Assembly: GCA_000433355.1 (NCBI GenBank)
Contig: FR893142.1
Coordinates: 1 to 64,000 of the forward strand
Source: Alistipes sp. CAG:435
GTDB lineage: Bacteria > Bacteroidota > Bacteroidia > Bacteroidales > UBA932
Direction of reading: 5' to 3'
Length of the DNA stretch: 64,000 nucleotides
Below are positions 8,545-16,923 of this stretch, one piece after another; position 1 is the stretch's first letter; each line of letters starts with the position of its first letter. The notes beneath the pieces are model-generated. The model was not told the DNA's origin. It saw only the letters and a program-made list of their open reading frames with translations, and did no database searches. The position numbers and the translations under genes are program-made.

Positions 8545-10119
8545 TTATTTGATCAGATTCCCGAGTATGGAGCGGCTCAGTTCCCTGGTCACGGTGCGGG
8601 TAGCCGCCGAAGTGGCGCTCTTCACCACCTTGTTGCCGGTGCTTACCTTCTTGGTCTTTTGGGTCTTACCGCCGGCCACCTTGTTGGAGACAGCGGTGCC
8701 GACAGATGCGGCAACGGACGCAGTCACAGCCGTGAAAACCGCCTTGGCAAGCTTGCCGAACAGGCCGCCACCCTTGGCGGACTTATTCTCGGTCTCCTTG
8801 GCCTGTGCCTCCGCCGCGGCTTCCTCCTCGTCCTTACGGGCCTGCGCCAGCAGCACCTCGAACGCGCTCTCACGGTCAACAGGAGTGTCGTACTTCCCGT
8901 AGATTCTGGACGACTTTATCAACTGGCTTCTCTGCGAGGCGTCGATGGCTCCGATCTGGCTGAGCGGGAACAGTATTTTAGCCTTCTGGACCACCCCGGG
9001 AGCGCCTTTTTCGTCAAGGAAGGAGACCAAGGCCTCACCGGTGCCAAGGTTCATGATGGCCTCGGATGTGTCAAACGCAGGATTGGCCCTGAAAGTCTCG
9101 GCGGCCACCTTGACAGCCTTCTGATCCTTAGGCGTGAACGCCCTCAGCGCATGCTGGACCCTGTTGCCGAGCTGGCCGAGGATGCTTTCCGGAATGTCAG
9201 TCGGACTCTGGGTCACGAAATAGACACCCACACCCTTGCTCCTGATGAGTCTTACGACCTGTTCGATCTTGTCTGTCAAGGCCTTTGGCGTGTCGTCAAA
9301 GAGCATGTGCGCCTCATCGAAGAAGAACACCAACTTAGGCAGATCCATGTCACCGACCTCCGGAAGGGTTGAATATAACTCTGAAAGTAGCCAAAGAAGG
9401 AACGTGGAATATAGCTTCGGCTTCATCATCAGCCTGTCTGCGGCCAGGACGCTCATCACGCCTTTTCCTCCCTCGCAGGCCAGAAGATCCTGAATATCAA
9501 AGGACGGCTCGCCGAAGAATTGGTCAGCGCCTTCATTCTCAAGGGTAAGGATCGACCTTTGGATCGCACCGACCGAAGCGGAGGCTATGTTGCCATAGAC
9601 AGACGAATATTCAGAGGCATGCGCCTGGACATAGTTCAGCATGGATCGCAGATCCTTGATGTCAAGCAGAAGCAGACCTCTTTCGTCAGCTATCCTGAAC
9701 ACGATGTTCAGTACCCCCTCCTGAGTGTCGTTAAGGCCAAGGACACGGCTCAAAAGCTGAGGTCCCATCTGTGAGACAGTGCACCTGAGCGGATGTCCCT
9801 GCTGTCCGAACACATCGTAGAAGCGCACCGGACAGCTTTGGAACCGCGGAGCCTCGATTCCGAACTCAGCCATCCTCTTTTCGATGAATCCGCTCAGACG
9901 CCCCGGTTGGGATATTCCCGAAAGATCCCCTTTCATGTCCGCCATGAAGCAAGGGACCCCTGCCTGGCAGAAAGTCTCGGCCAGGACCTGAAGTGTGACT
10001 GTCTTTCCGGTACCTGTCGCTCCAGCGACAAGGCCATGCCTGTTGGCCATCTTCCCGATGATGGAAAGCGGTCCGTCTTGGCAATGGGCTACCCAAAGCC
10101 CGTTCTTAGCGTCGTACAT
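8545..10119 (-). CDS. DUF853 (HerA/YjgR-like) ATPase
   Basis: This 524-residue protein of the DUF853 family is related to the HerA/FtsK-like P-loop ATPases. The Walker A motif GATGTGKT is near the N-terminus (about residues 34-41) and the Walker B region KLVFFFDEAHML near the middle, with an arginine-finger-type VRLIRSKGVGVYFVTQSP region after it. The C-terminus has a charged, Ala/Glu-rich segment followed by a Gly/Ala-rich tail (GGGLFGKLAKAV). The family's physiological role is not established. It is the third gene after DUF3822 and rsmD, and the 23-bp gap to rsmD is compatible with co-transcription. Confidence 0.9.
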   Translation of the reverse strand: MYDAKNGLWVAHCQDGPLSIIGKMANRHGLVAGATGTGKTVTLQVLAETFCQAGVPCFMADMKGDLSGISQPGRLSGFIEKRMAEFGIEAPRFQSCPVRFYDVFGQQGHPLRCTVSQMGPQLLSRVLGLNDTQEGVLNIVFRIADERGLLLLDIKDLRSMLNYVQAHASEYSSVYGNIASASVGAIQRSILTLENEGADQFFGEPSFDIQDLLACEGGKGVMSVLAADRLMMKPKLYSTFLLWLLSELYSTLPEVGDMDLPKLVFFFDEAHMLFDDTPKALTDKIEQVVRLIRSKGVGVYFVTQSPTDIPESILGQLGNRVQHALRAFTPKDQKAVKVAAETFRANPAFDTSEAIMNLGTGEALVSFLDEKGAPGVVQKAKILFPLSQIGAIDASQRSQLIKSSRIYGKYDTPVDRESAFEVLLAQARKDEEEAAAEAQAKETENKSAKGGGLFGKLAKAVFTAVTASVAASVGTAVSNKVAGGKTQKTKKVSTGNKVVKSATSAATRTVTRELSRSILGNLIK

Positions 10120-10142
10120 CGTTGTCAGTTTTATAGTATTGA

Positions 10143-10682
10143 TTAATCTTCCTTACAGAAAAACGAGAAATGGACACGCCCGTACCTCTTCTCTTTCCTG
10201 AAATACGGATGGTCCGTGAATGAATGCTCATCCCCGTGCTCCAGGATGAAATAGCAACCGGGATGGAGAATGTCCGCCGAGTACACCTTGTCCGGCAATG
10301 TCTCCAGTCCGTCAAGGGCGTATGGTGGATCCGCGAACACTATATCGAACTTCTCGTGACAGATGCCGAGGAAATCAAACACGTTGTCCCTGACCATCGT
10401 GACATTGTCCAGACCAAGCCGACGGGCCTCTGTCTTGATGAACGAGGCGTTCTCCCGCGCCATCTCCACCGACCACACTCTCGCCGCCCCCCTTGAGGCG
10501 AACTCGAAAGCGACGGCCCCTGTGCCACCGAAAAGGTCAAGAACCTTCAAATCCTCAAACTCGTACTCGTTGTCAAGCACATTGAACAGACCTTCGCGGG
10601 CGAAGTCGGTGGTCGGCCTTGCATTGTAGCCGGCAGGGGGATTGACAGTTTTCCCGCGCAGTCTTCCTCCGATTATCCTCAT
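10143..10682 (-). CDS. rsmD: 16S rRNA (guanine966-N2)-methyltransferase
   Basis: RsmD methylates G966 of 16S rRNA during small-subunit assembly. The protein has 179 residues, the normal length. It opens with MRIIGGRLRGK and contains ARPTTDFAREGLFN, the SAM-binding LDLFGGTGAVAFE and the catalytic DPPY motif (ADPPYAL), all hallmarks of the family. Its start overlaps the end of DUF3822 by 4 bp (ATGA-type overlap), indicating translational coupling. This gene pair is conserved in Bacteroidetes. Confidence 0.95.
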   Translation of the reverse strand: MRIIGGRLRGKTVNPPAGYNARPTTDFAREGLFNVLDNEYEFEDLKVLDLFGGTGAVAFEFASRGAARVWSVEMARENASFIKTEARRLGLDNVTMVRDNVFDFLGICHEKFDIVFADPPYALDGLETLPDKVYSADILHPGCYFILEHGDEHSFTDHPYFRKEKRYGRVHFSFFCKED

Positions 10683-11371
10683 AGCCTTTCGACAGATTTG
10701 AAATAACGGTACAGGGACATTTCCTCCTCCTCGGTCAAAGGAGTTCTGAAATAGACCGATGACACCTCCGGATTGAGTTGGAGCTTTCTCACGGCCATGA
10801 ACAGGAAATATTCCGCGGTAGTGAAATCGGACGCACGGAACACGTTGGCCAAAAGCAGATTGCGACCCTGAGATATTCCAAGATGAAGATATCCCGCGGC
10901 GTAGGACGCGATGATCCTGTTATATTCATCGATGTTCTGCAGATCCTTCAGGATGTAGTACATCTCCGGCAGGACCTCCGCAGGTCTGCCATCGAAGTCA
11001 AGGACCGCCTGCGAGATTGTCCGGGACAGCATCTCTCCGATGGACAGGGAATATACCAATTCAGCGGCGTATTCCGGAAGCGAGGCATGGGAAACCTCAT
11101 CGCCATCGCCTATGACAACGGTGTCGGCGAGGCTTTGCCGGGCCGTTGACTCATCAAAGAACGTTCGCGGGACCAATGCCACTTTCGGAGTGAACAGCGA
11201 CACCTCCACATGCCGGTACCGCCGTTGGAACTCAGGAGCCGTGAAAACCGTGTCAGCGCCGCGCCATCCCGATTCCGTCACGGCGCCATCATCCTCCACC
11301 TTAAAAGAATATCCATTCAAGCAGACTTGAATGGATATTCCGTTTATCTTCTGTTTTGGATTCCAATCCAT
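10679..11371 (-). CDS. DUF3822 family protein
   Basis: This 230-residue protein belongs to DUF3822, a Bacteroidetes family found next to rsmD, as here. It has no catalytic motif I can name. The order of conserved strands, including VEVSLFTPKVALVPRTFF-like and LLLANVFRASDFTTAEYFLF segments, resembles the ASKHA-like fold proposed for the family. It is translationally coupled to rsmD. It is probably cytoplasmic, since no signal peptide or membrane segment is seen. Its function is unknown. Confidence 0.88.
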   Translation of the reverse strand: MDWNPKQKINGISIQVCLNGYSFKVEDDGAVTESGWRGADTVFTAPEFQRRYRHVEVSLFTPKVALVPRTFFDESTARQSLADTVVIGDGDEVSHASLPEYAAELVYSLSIGEMLSRTISQAVLDFDGRPAEVLPEMYYILKDLQNIDEYNRIIASYAAGYLHLGISQGRNLLLANVFRASDFTTAEYFLFMAVRKLQLNPEVSSVYFRTPLTEEEEMSLYRYFKSVERL

Positions 11372-11394
11372 CTATGTCAGGTGATGACAGAGGA

Positions 11395-12108
11395 TTACTC
11401 CCAGTTACCGACGTTGTTGTTAGGCGCGGAGACACTTCCGACCATAAGACCCTCGTAACGGCCCTGATCCTCGCACTCGGCGACTTTGTTCACAACAAGC
11501 TGATGATTCATTCCGTTAAGGATGGACTTCCAAGGCATCTTAGCCTCGAACAGCGGCACATTCACACCGGAGACCTTCTTCACGACAGCGTCCATCTCGA
11601 TCTTTGTCACAGCGGCGACAGTCTCACCCTCCGCGGCGAAAGGAATCTCGTCGATCTTGTTGACATCGAAATCAGTCCTGCTGCGGAACAGGGTATCCTT
11701 GACGGCGATCTTGTTCTGGATAGAGAACACGAGTTTCTTGTCACCTTCCTGATAGAGTTTGTAAAGGCCCTCGTCGGTGATTCCCTTATGAGACTTCTTC
11801 ACGTCATTGGTGTGAGCCACGGCGAGGGAGTCATCCTTTGAGCCGACCTGCATGAGAACCACCATCTCACCGTTGTTGTAGAACTGCTTGAGGGTGTCGA
11901 ACGAAGCGGTGAACCTCTCGTTCACACTCTTGAACGCAACCTGGAGATCACGGATGTCCTTGAGCCTCTGGACAGCCACTTTCTGCCTGGCCTCAACTTC
12001 CTTGTTGAATCTGACAGGTTCCATGATGCCGTCATAGATCTTGTAGACTAAAAAGATCGCGCAAAGCGCGAGTACGATGCAGATGATCGTTTTCAGTGTC
12101 TTGTTCAT
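11395..12108 (-). CDS. Membrane-anchored hypothetical protein
   Basis: I do not recognise a named family. The 237-residue protein has one N-terminal membrane segment (about residues 7-26, IICIVLALCAIFLVYKIYDG) and then a mostly hydrophilic, probably periplasmic part. The region FNKEVEARQKVAVQRLKDIRDLQVAFK looks like a short coiled coil. The start is well placed behind a consensus promoter at 12165-12196. The stop lies 23 bp before DUF3822, so it is probably the first gene of a run through DUF3822, rsmD and DUF853. Confidence 0.75.
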   Translation of the reverse strand: MNKTLKTIICIVLALCAIFLVYKIYDGIMEPVRFNKEVEARQKVAVQRLKDIRDLQVAFKSVNERFTASFDTLKQFYNNGEMVVLMQVGSKDDSLAVAHTNDVKKSHKGITDEGLYKLYQEGDKKLVFSIQNKIAVKDTLFRSRTDFDVNKIDEIPFAAEGETVAAVTKIEMDAVVKKVSGVNVPLFEAKMPWKSILNGMNHQLVVNKVAECEDQGRYEGLMVGSVSAPNNNVGNWE

Positions 12109-12164
12109 TATTCTTTGTTTTTATGTTTTTTCTACCCATGAAAAGACTATACGTCAATTCTTGA

Positions 12165-12196
12165 CAAAGTTAGAAAATTGATTTATGAAATGCAAT
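12165..12196 (-). promoter_or_regulatory. Promoter for the 12.1-8.5 kb gene series
   Basis: On the minus strand a TAACTTTG -7 element (12165-12172) and an ATTG -33 element (12193-12196) are separated by 20 bp, matching Bacteroidetes TTTG-N19-21-TAnnTTTG with one mismatch. It overlaps the divergent promoter for the DHH gene. Confidence 0.65.
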
Positions 12197-12206
12197 ATAA
12201 TATTTG

Positions 12207-12214
12207 TAATTTTG
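12207..12214 (+). promoter_or_regulatory. -7 element for the DHH phosphoesterase gene
   Basis: TAATTTTG matches TAnnTTTG exactly. The -33 match is weak. Its position decides the start of the next gene: the ATG at 12185 lies upstream of this element, so the ATG at 12224 is chosen, giving a very short leader. Confidence 0.6.
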
Positions 12215-12223
12215 CAGACAGCA

Positions 12224-13258
12224 ATGAAAGACATCACAGTTTTAGACAGACTGACGGGTGGTTCATCCCGCGTCACCATCGTCGTCCACACCCATCCGGA
12301 CGGGGATGCGGTCGGAAGCGGAACCGCCATGTTGGGTTATCTGACAGACATAAAGCGCAAGAACGCCGCGCTGATCGTACCGGACAGCGTCCCGGACTCC
12401 ATCTCCTTCATCACGAAAGGATTCGAGCCCGGAAGTGTCATCGTGTTCGAGGATGAGAGGCTGAAAGCGGAGGAATGGATCAATTCCTGTGACCTGATCA
12501 TCTGTCTGGACTGCAATTCATTCTCCAGGACAGCGGACATGGAGACTCTCCTGAGGAAATCCACGGCCCGTAAGGTTCTGATCGACCATCATCTGAACCC
12601 TGAGACAGCATCCTTTGACCTGACGTTCTCAAAGGAAGGGATATCCTCGGCCAGCGAGCTTCTGTTCTGGATCCTGATGGAGACGCCGGAGATCGAAGGA
12701 GACGCGTCTCGTCTGCCGGCAAGATGCGCCGCCTCCCTGCTTACCGGAATGACGACTGACACGAACAACTTCTCGAACTCTGTCTTTCCAAGCACGTTCG
12801 AGATGGCCTCAAGACTGATCGAAGCCGGAGTGGACCGTGACGCCATACTCGTCAGCCTGTACAACAACTACAGGGAGAACCGCCTGAGGCTCATGGGGTT
12901 CCTTATGAGCGAAAAGCTCACGATCACCCCGCGCGGCGTCGCTTTCATCATCCTGGACAAGGAGACCCAGGACAGGTTTGACTTCAAAAGAGGCGAAAGC
13001 GAAGGCTTCGTGAACATGCCGTTGTCTGTGGCGGAGGTGCGCATGAGCATATTCCTGACCCAGGAGGACGACATATTCAAAGTGTCCATCCGCTCAAAGA
13101 AGGGAGTCTCGGCGAATGACTGCGCCGCAAGATACTTCAACGGCGGCGGACATGAGCAGGCGGCCGGAGGAAAGCTCACCGCCGGGAAAGACCTGGCCTC
13201 CCTCAAGGACGCCGAGGCATACATCTTGAAAGTAACGAATGAGTTTTTTGGAATATGA
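12224..13258 (+). CDS. DHH-family phosphoesterase (NrnA-like)
   Basis: This 344-residue protein has the DHH/DHHA1 architecture of NrnA-type enzymes, which degrade short oligoribonucleotides or pAp in the cytoplasm. Motif I is HTHPDGDAVGS, motif II is CLDCNS, and motif III is LIDHH. The DHHA1 part near the C-terminus has the substrate-binding FNGGGHEQAAGG. The annotated start follows from the promoter at 12207-12214. The stop overlaps the next start by 4 bp (ATGA), so it is co-translated with the FKBP-like lipoprotein. The length is typical. NrnA-like assignment is firm; which substrate dominates is not visible. Confidence 0.92.
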   Translation: MKDITVLDRLTGGSSRVTIVVHTHPDGDAVGSGTAMLGYLTDIKRKNAALIVPDSVPDSISFITKGFEPGSVIVFEDERLKAEEWINSCDLIICLDCNSFSRTADMETLLRKSTARKVLIDHHLNPETASFDLTFSKEGISSASELLFWILMETPEIEGDASRLPARCAASLLTGMTTDTNNFSNSVFPSTFEMASRLIEAGVDRDAILVSLYNNYRENRLRLMGFLMSEKLTITPRGVAFIILDKETQDRFDFKRGESEGFVNMPLSVAEVRMSIFLTQEDDIFKVSIRSKKGVSANDCAARYFNGGGHEQAAGGKLTAGKDLASLKDAEAYILKVTNEFFGI

Positions 13259-13803
13259 CAAAGAATCTCATCATACCAGCCCTGATGGGCATGGCCGCTC
13301 TTGTCTCTTCTTGCGGCAAGAGCGAGGTCGAGAACGCCTATACCCAGCAGGACAAGAACATCGAATCTCTGGTCAAATCCCTTGCTCCGGAAGAATCCGA
13401 GGCGACGGTCGATTATCTTGACGGCGTCGTAAGGGTCACCGTGAAGCACGGAGAAGGGGCCGCGCTTGAGAGCGGCGGAACCGTGTCCTTCTACTATGCG
13501 GGACACTGCATCAACAGTTCCAGCCTCAGTTCCGGGAATATGTTCGTGACCAACAGCAAAGAATTCGCCGAATCCTACAACTGGACGGTGACCGACTCCA
13601 CCATCTTTCAGGTCAGCACGGTCGATCTCGCGAAGGACAACCTTGTCAAAGGCCTGAAAAAAGGCATCGTAGGGGTCAAGGCCGGAGATGAATGTTACAT
13701 CATGTTCAACGGAAAGTACGGATTCGGGAAGCACACGAACGGAACCGTGCCAGGAAATTCGGCTTTGGCCTATCATTTGTGGATAAGCAGCGTCTCGAAT
13801 TAA
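13255..13803 (+). CDS. FKBP-type peptidyl-prolyl isomerase lipoprotein
   Basis: This 182-residue protein has a lipoprotein signal peptide with lipobox LVSSC (Cys20). The C-terminal half is FKBP-like: VSFYYAGHC, KGLKKGIVGVKAGDECYIMF, GKYGFG and PGNSALAYHLWI match the fold's core strands. It is likely anchored in a membrane facing the periplasm and assists folding. Several canonical FKBP active-site aromatics are not clear, so catalysis is uncertain. The start ATG overlaps the stop of the DHH gene and is preceded by GAAT (GAATATG). It is followed by a second, longer FKBP-type lipoprotein. Confidence 0.82.
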   Translation: MTKNLIIPALMGMAALVSSCGKSEVENAYTQQDKNIESLVKSLAPEESEATVDYLDGVVRVTVKHGEGAALESGGTVSFYYAGHCINSSSLSSGNMFVTNSKEFAESYNWTVTDSTIFQVSTVDLAKDNLVKGLKKGIVGVKAGDECYIMFNGKYGFGKHTNGTVPGNSALAYHLWISSVSN

Positions 13804-13806
13804 TCA

Positions 13807-14886
13807 ATGAGAAAAAAGGAAACTGTTATGAATATATCAAAGAAAGCAACTTCATCTTTGCGTTGTACGGCCGCCGTGGCCATTCTTGCCTTGGCGTCAT
13901 CCTGCGCGAAGGAAACCACAACCTACGAGAACGATGACGTGAAACTCTACCTGGACGCTTGGATGAGCGTGAACCATCCGGGAGTCCAGCCGACCGGCCT
14001 TGGAGTTTACATCATCGATGACCAGCCTGGCTCCGGAGAGGCTGTCACGGATGATGACTATTATTACTTCATCCGCTACACGGCCACGGATCTGAACGGA
14101 AACATCAGCGGCACGTCCGAAGAGAAAGTGGCGCAGCAGACAGGAAGCTACACGAAAGGCAACTACTATGGTCCGACAGTGGTGATGGACTCTTACTATG
14201 CCACCCAGCCGGGTGTTCTGGAAGCCATCAAGGGCATGAAGGTCGGCGGAACAAGGACAGTGGTCGTGCCTGGATGGCTCAACTCAACCATATCATCATC
14301 AACCGGCGAGAAATACTACACTACCGCTGAGGAATTCTACAAGAACAAGAGCGGGAGCAACACAATCTACACTCTTACCTTGACCGACAAGACCGACAAC
14401 ATCAACAAATGGGAGGTCGATTCGTTGGAAAGGTACACAGCTCGCATGATGAACGATGTTGACTCCACATTCTACGGGTACTACTACCAACAGCTCAAGG
14501 AGCCTACTGACACAACCACATTCCCGCGTGACACGACATTCTACATCAACTACATAGGGAGGCTTCTCAACGGTCAGGTGTTCGACACCACAATCGAGGA
14601 CACCGCCAAGTTCTACGGAATTTACTCCTCGTCAAAGACTTACAAGCCTCAAATGGTCAAGTTGAACGAGACCTACACCGAAATCACTCTCGGAGGGTCA
14701 AGCAGTTCGGACGGAAGCACCACAATCGATGGATTCGCCTACTGCCTCTCAAAACTGAAATCCTACGAGAAAGGAATCTGCGCGTTCTACTCGGCTTTGG
14801 GCTACAAATACAGCGGCAGCGGAAACGTGATTCCAAAATTTGCCCCTTTGACTTTCGAGATCGAGATTGTTGACAAAGAAGAATAA
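13807..14886 (+). CDS. FKBP-type peptidyl-prolyl isomerase lipoprotein, long form
   Basis: This 359-residue lipoprotein has lipobox LASSC. An internal ATG at 13828 would give a more usual signal peptide, so the start is uncertain by 21 bp. It has two FKBP-like modules: a degenerate one (YYYFIRYTATDLNG, EAIKGMKVGGTRTVVVPG) and a second (TTFYINYIGRLLNGQVFDTT through FAPLTFEIEIVD). Tandem or degenerate FKBP lipoproteins like GldI are common in Bacteroidetes, where they support envelope protein folding. It is in an operon with the shorter FKBP lipoprotein and lies 11 bp before the MATE gene. Confidence 0.82.
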   Translation: MRKKETVMNISKKATSSLRCTAAVAILALASSCAKETTTYENDDVKLYLDAWMSVNHPGVQPTGLGVYIIDDQPGSGEAVTDDDYYYFIRYTATDLNGNISGTSEEKVAQQTGSYTKGNYYGPTVVMDSYYATQPGVLEAIKGMKVGGTRTVVVPGWLNSTISSSTGEKYYTTAEEFYKNKSGSNTIYTLTLTDKTDNINKWEVDSLERYTARMMNDVDSTFYGYYYQQLKEPTDTTTFPRDTTFYINYIGRLLNGQVFDTTIEDTAKFYGIYSSSKTYKPQMVKLNETYTEITLGGSSSSDGSTTIDGFAYCLSKLKSYEKGICAFYSALGYKYSGSGNVIPKFAPLTFEIEIVDKEE

Positions 14887-14897
14887 GGAAGAATATA

Positions 14898-16295
14898 ATG
14901 CCACAGACACAGACCGCTCCTACGGAGCTTGGAAGTGAAAGCATAGGAATATTGCTCAAGAAGTACGCAGTCCCTGGAATCATCGCCATGACTGCGTCTT
15001 CTCTCTATAATATGGTGGACAGCATCTACATCGGGCATATTCCCGGATCGGGATCGCTGGCCATCTCGGGACTTGCTGTCACGTTCCCGCTGATGAACCT
15101 CAGCACGGCGCTCGGCACTCTTGTCGGCGTCGGGGCGGCGACCATGATCTCCGTGCTGCTCGGACAGCGGAACTACAAGATCGCCAACAAGGTTCTGGCC
15201 AACGAGGTGACCCTGAACTGCATCGTCGGCCTCCTGTTCACCGTGTTCTGCCTGATGTTCCTGGATCCGATTCTCTATTTCTTCGGAGCCAGCGCCAACA
15301 CGCTGAAGTACGCCAGGGACTATATGGAGATCATTCTCTACGGGAATGTCATCACTCATCTTTACTTTGGACTGAACAGCATCATCCGGTCTTCGGGCAA
15401 CCCGAAGATGGCAATGGGACTGACCCTTTTCACAGTGATCCTCAACAGCATCCTGGACCCGATATTCATTTTCACGTTCGGAATGGGTGTCCGCGGAGCC
15501 GCCTTGGCGACGGTGATTTGCCAGGCTGTCTCGCTGGCATATTCAATATACTATTTCACACGGAAGGACAACGTCCTTCGTCTGCCGAAAGGGTTCTTCA
15601 GTCTTGAGTGGAGGATCGCAAAGGATTCATTGTCAATCGGTATGGGGCCTTTCCTTATGAACTCGGCCTCCTGCATCGTGACAATGTTCATCAACCAGCA
15701 GCTTCTCAAGTACGGCGGAGACCTTGCGATCGGAGCATACGGAATCATCAACAGGATCAACTTCCTGTTCATCATGGTGGTGATGGGGTTCAACCAGGGA
15801 ATGCAGCCTATCGCCGGCTACAATTTCGGGGCGAGGAAATATTCAAGGGTCCGCGAGGTATTCCTGCGCACGTCAATGTGGGCCACGATCATAACCGGTT
15901 TCTGGTTCATCGCCTCGGAGTTCTTCCCGAAAGTGATGGTCAGCATCTTCACCAACGATCCAAGCCTTAAGGAGATGGCGGAGAAAGGATTGAGAGTGAT
16001 GAACCCGGTTGTGCTGATCGTAGGCTGGCAGATGGTATCGACCAACCTGTTCCAGAGTCTCGGAATGGTCCGGAAGTCAATATTCCTGTCCCTCAGCCGC
16101 CAACTGCTTTACCTTGTGCCACTGCTGTACCTGATGCCGCTGTTCTTTGACATTCATGGAGTGTTCGCGGCGTTCCCTATCTCCGATGCGCTGGCCTGCG
16201 TCACGACATTGGTCATGATCGGCAATCTCATGCGCAAATTCAGCAGACTCAAGGACGGGGACGAGCCAACGATCCTTGGAAGCGCGATCTCTTAA
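14898..16295 (+). CDS. MATE family efflux transporter
   Basis: This 465-residue polytopic membrane protein of the MATE family exports drugs or metabolites in exchange for Na+ or H+. About 12 hydrophobic helices are visible in two homologous halves. It has the typical N-terminal MVDSIYIGHIPGSGSLAISG segment and the second-half counterpart NRINFLFIMVVMGFNQGMQPIAGYNFGA. The substrate cannot be read from sequence. The start is preceded by GAATATA, and the spacing to both neighbours is under 12 bp, so it belongs to the plus-strand operon 12.2-18.3 kb. Confidence 0.93.
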   Translation: MPQTQTAPTELGSESIGILLKKYAVPGIIAMTASSLYNMVDSIYIGHIPGSGSLAISGLAVTFPLMNLSTALGTLVGVGAATMISVLLGQRNYKIANKVLANEVTLNCIVGLLFTVFCLMFLDPILYFFGASANTLKYARDYMEIILYGNVITHLYFGLNSIIRSSGNPKMAMGLTLFTVILNSILDPIFIFTFGMGVRGAALATVICQAVSLAYSIYYFTRKDNVLRLPKGFFSLEWRIAKDSLSIGMGPFLMNSASCIVTMFINQQLLKYGGDLAIGAYGIINRINFLFIMVVMGFNQGMQPIAGYNFGARKYSRVREVFLRTSMWATIITGFWFIASEFFPKVMVSIFTNDPSLKEMAEKGLRVMNPVVLIVGWQMVSTNLFQSLGMVRKSIFLSLSRQLLYLVPLLYLMPLFFDIHGVFAAFPISDALACVTTLVMIGNLMRKFSRLKDGDEPTILGSAIS

Positions 16296-16301
16296 AAACT
16301 A

Positions 16302-16919
16302 ATGAATATGAACGGACAAAACACAATAATCAACATCGGACGCCAGTTCGGGAGCGGCGGAAAGCTCATCGCGTTAAAAATAAGCGAGACTCTGGGCGTC
16401 CCGGTCTATGACAACGAGTTGATCTCCAAGGCAGCCGACGAGAGCGGTTTCAGCAAGGAACTGTTCGAGCGCAGCGACGAGAAAAGAAGCATATTCAACA
16501 TCTCATCATTCTTCGGGACCGGAAGGTTCGGCGGCGCGCAAAACTACGTCGGTGACAATGAGCTTTTCAAAATCCAGAGCGAGGTCATCAGGAACATCGC
16601 GGCGAAAGGTCCGGCGATTTTCGTAGGCAGGTGCTCCAACTACATCCTCAGGGACTCTAAATGCCTGGATGTCTTCGTCTGCGCGCCTTTGGAGGACCGT
16701 GTGAAAAGGGTCTCCGAAAGATTGGGAATCAGCCCGGAGGAGGCCCGCACCAGAATCGGAAGACAGGACAGGACCAGGGAGACCTACTACAATTTCTTCA
16801 CTTTCGGCAACTGGGGAGCGGCGTCTGACTATGACCTCTGCATCGACTCCTCGATTCTCGGAATAGACGGGACAGCCGATTTCATCATCGACTTCGGAAG
16901 AAAGGCCGGACTGATCTAA
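16302..16919 (+). CDS. Cytidylate kinase-like family protein
   Basis: This 205-residue P-loop protein is of the AAK_26/cytidylate-kinase-like family. It opens with INIGRQFGSGGK, the variant P-loop of this family, followed by PVYDNELI and, later, the nucleotide-lid-like RIGRQDRTRETYYNFFT. It probably phosphorylates a nucleotide-like substrate in the cytoplasm, but canonical Cmk is distinct and I do not give a symbol. A second in-frame ATG at 16308 lies in the GAATATG context and could be the true start. It lies between the MATE gene and the serine hydrolase with gaps of 6 and 4 bp. Confidence 0.85.
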   Translation: MNMNGQNTIINIGRQFGSGGKLIALKISETLGVPVYDNELISKAADESGFSKELFERSDEKRSIFNISSFFGTGRFGGAQNYVGDNELFKIQSEVIRNIAAKGPAIFVGRCSNYILRDSKCLDVFVCAPLEDRVKRVSERLGISPEEARTRIGRQDRTRETYYNFFTFGNWGAASDYDLCIDSSILGIDGTADFIIDFGRKAGLI

Positions 16920-16923
16920 GAAT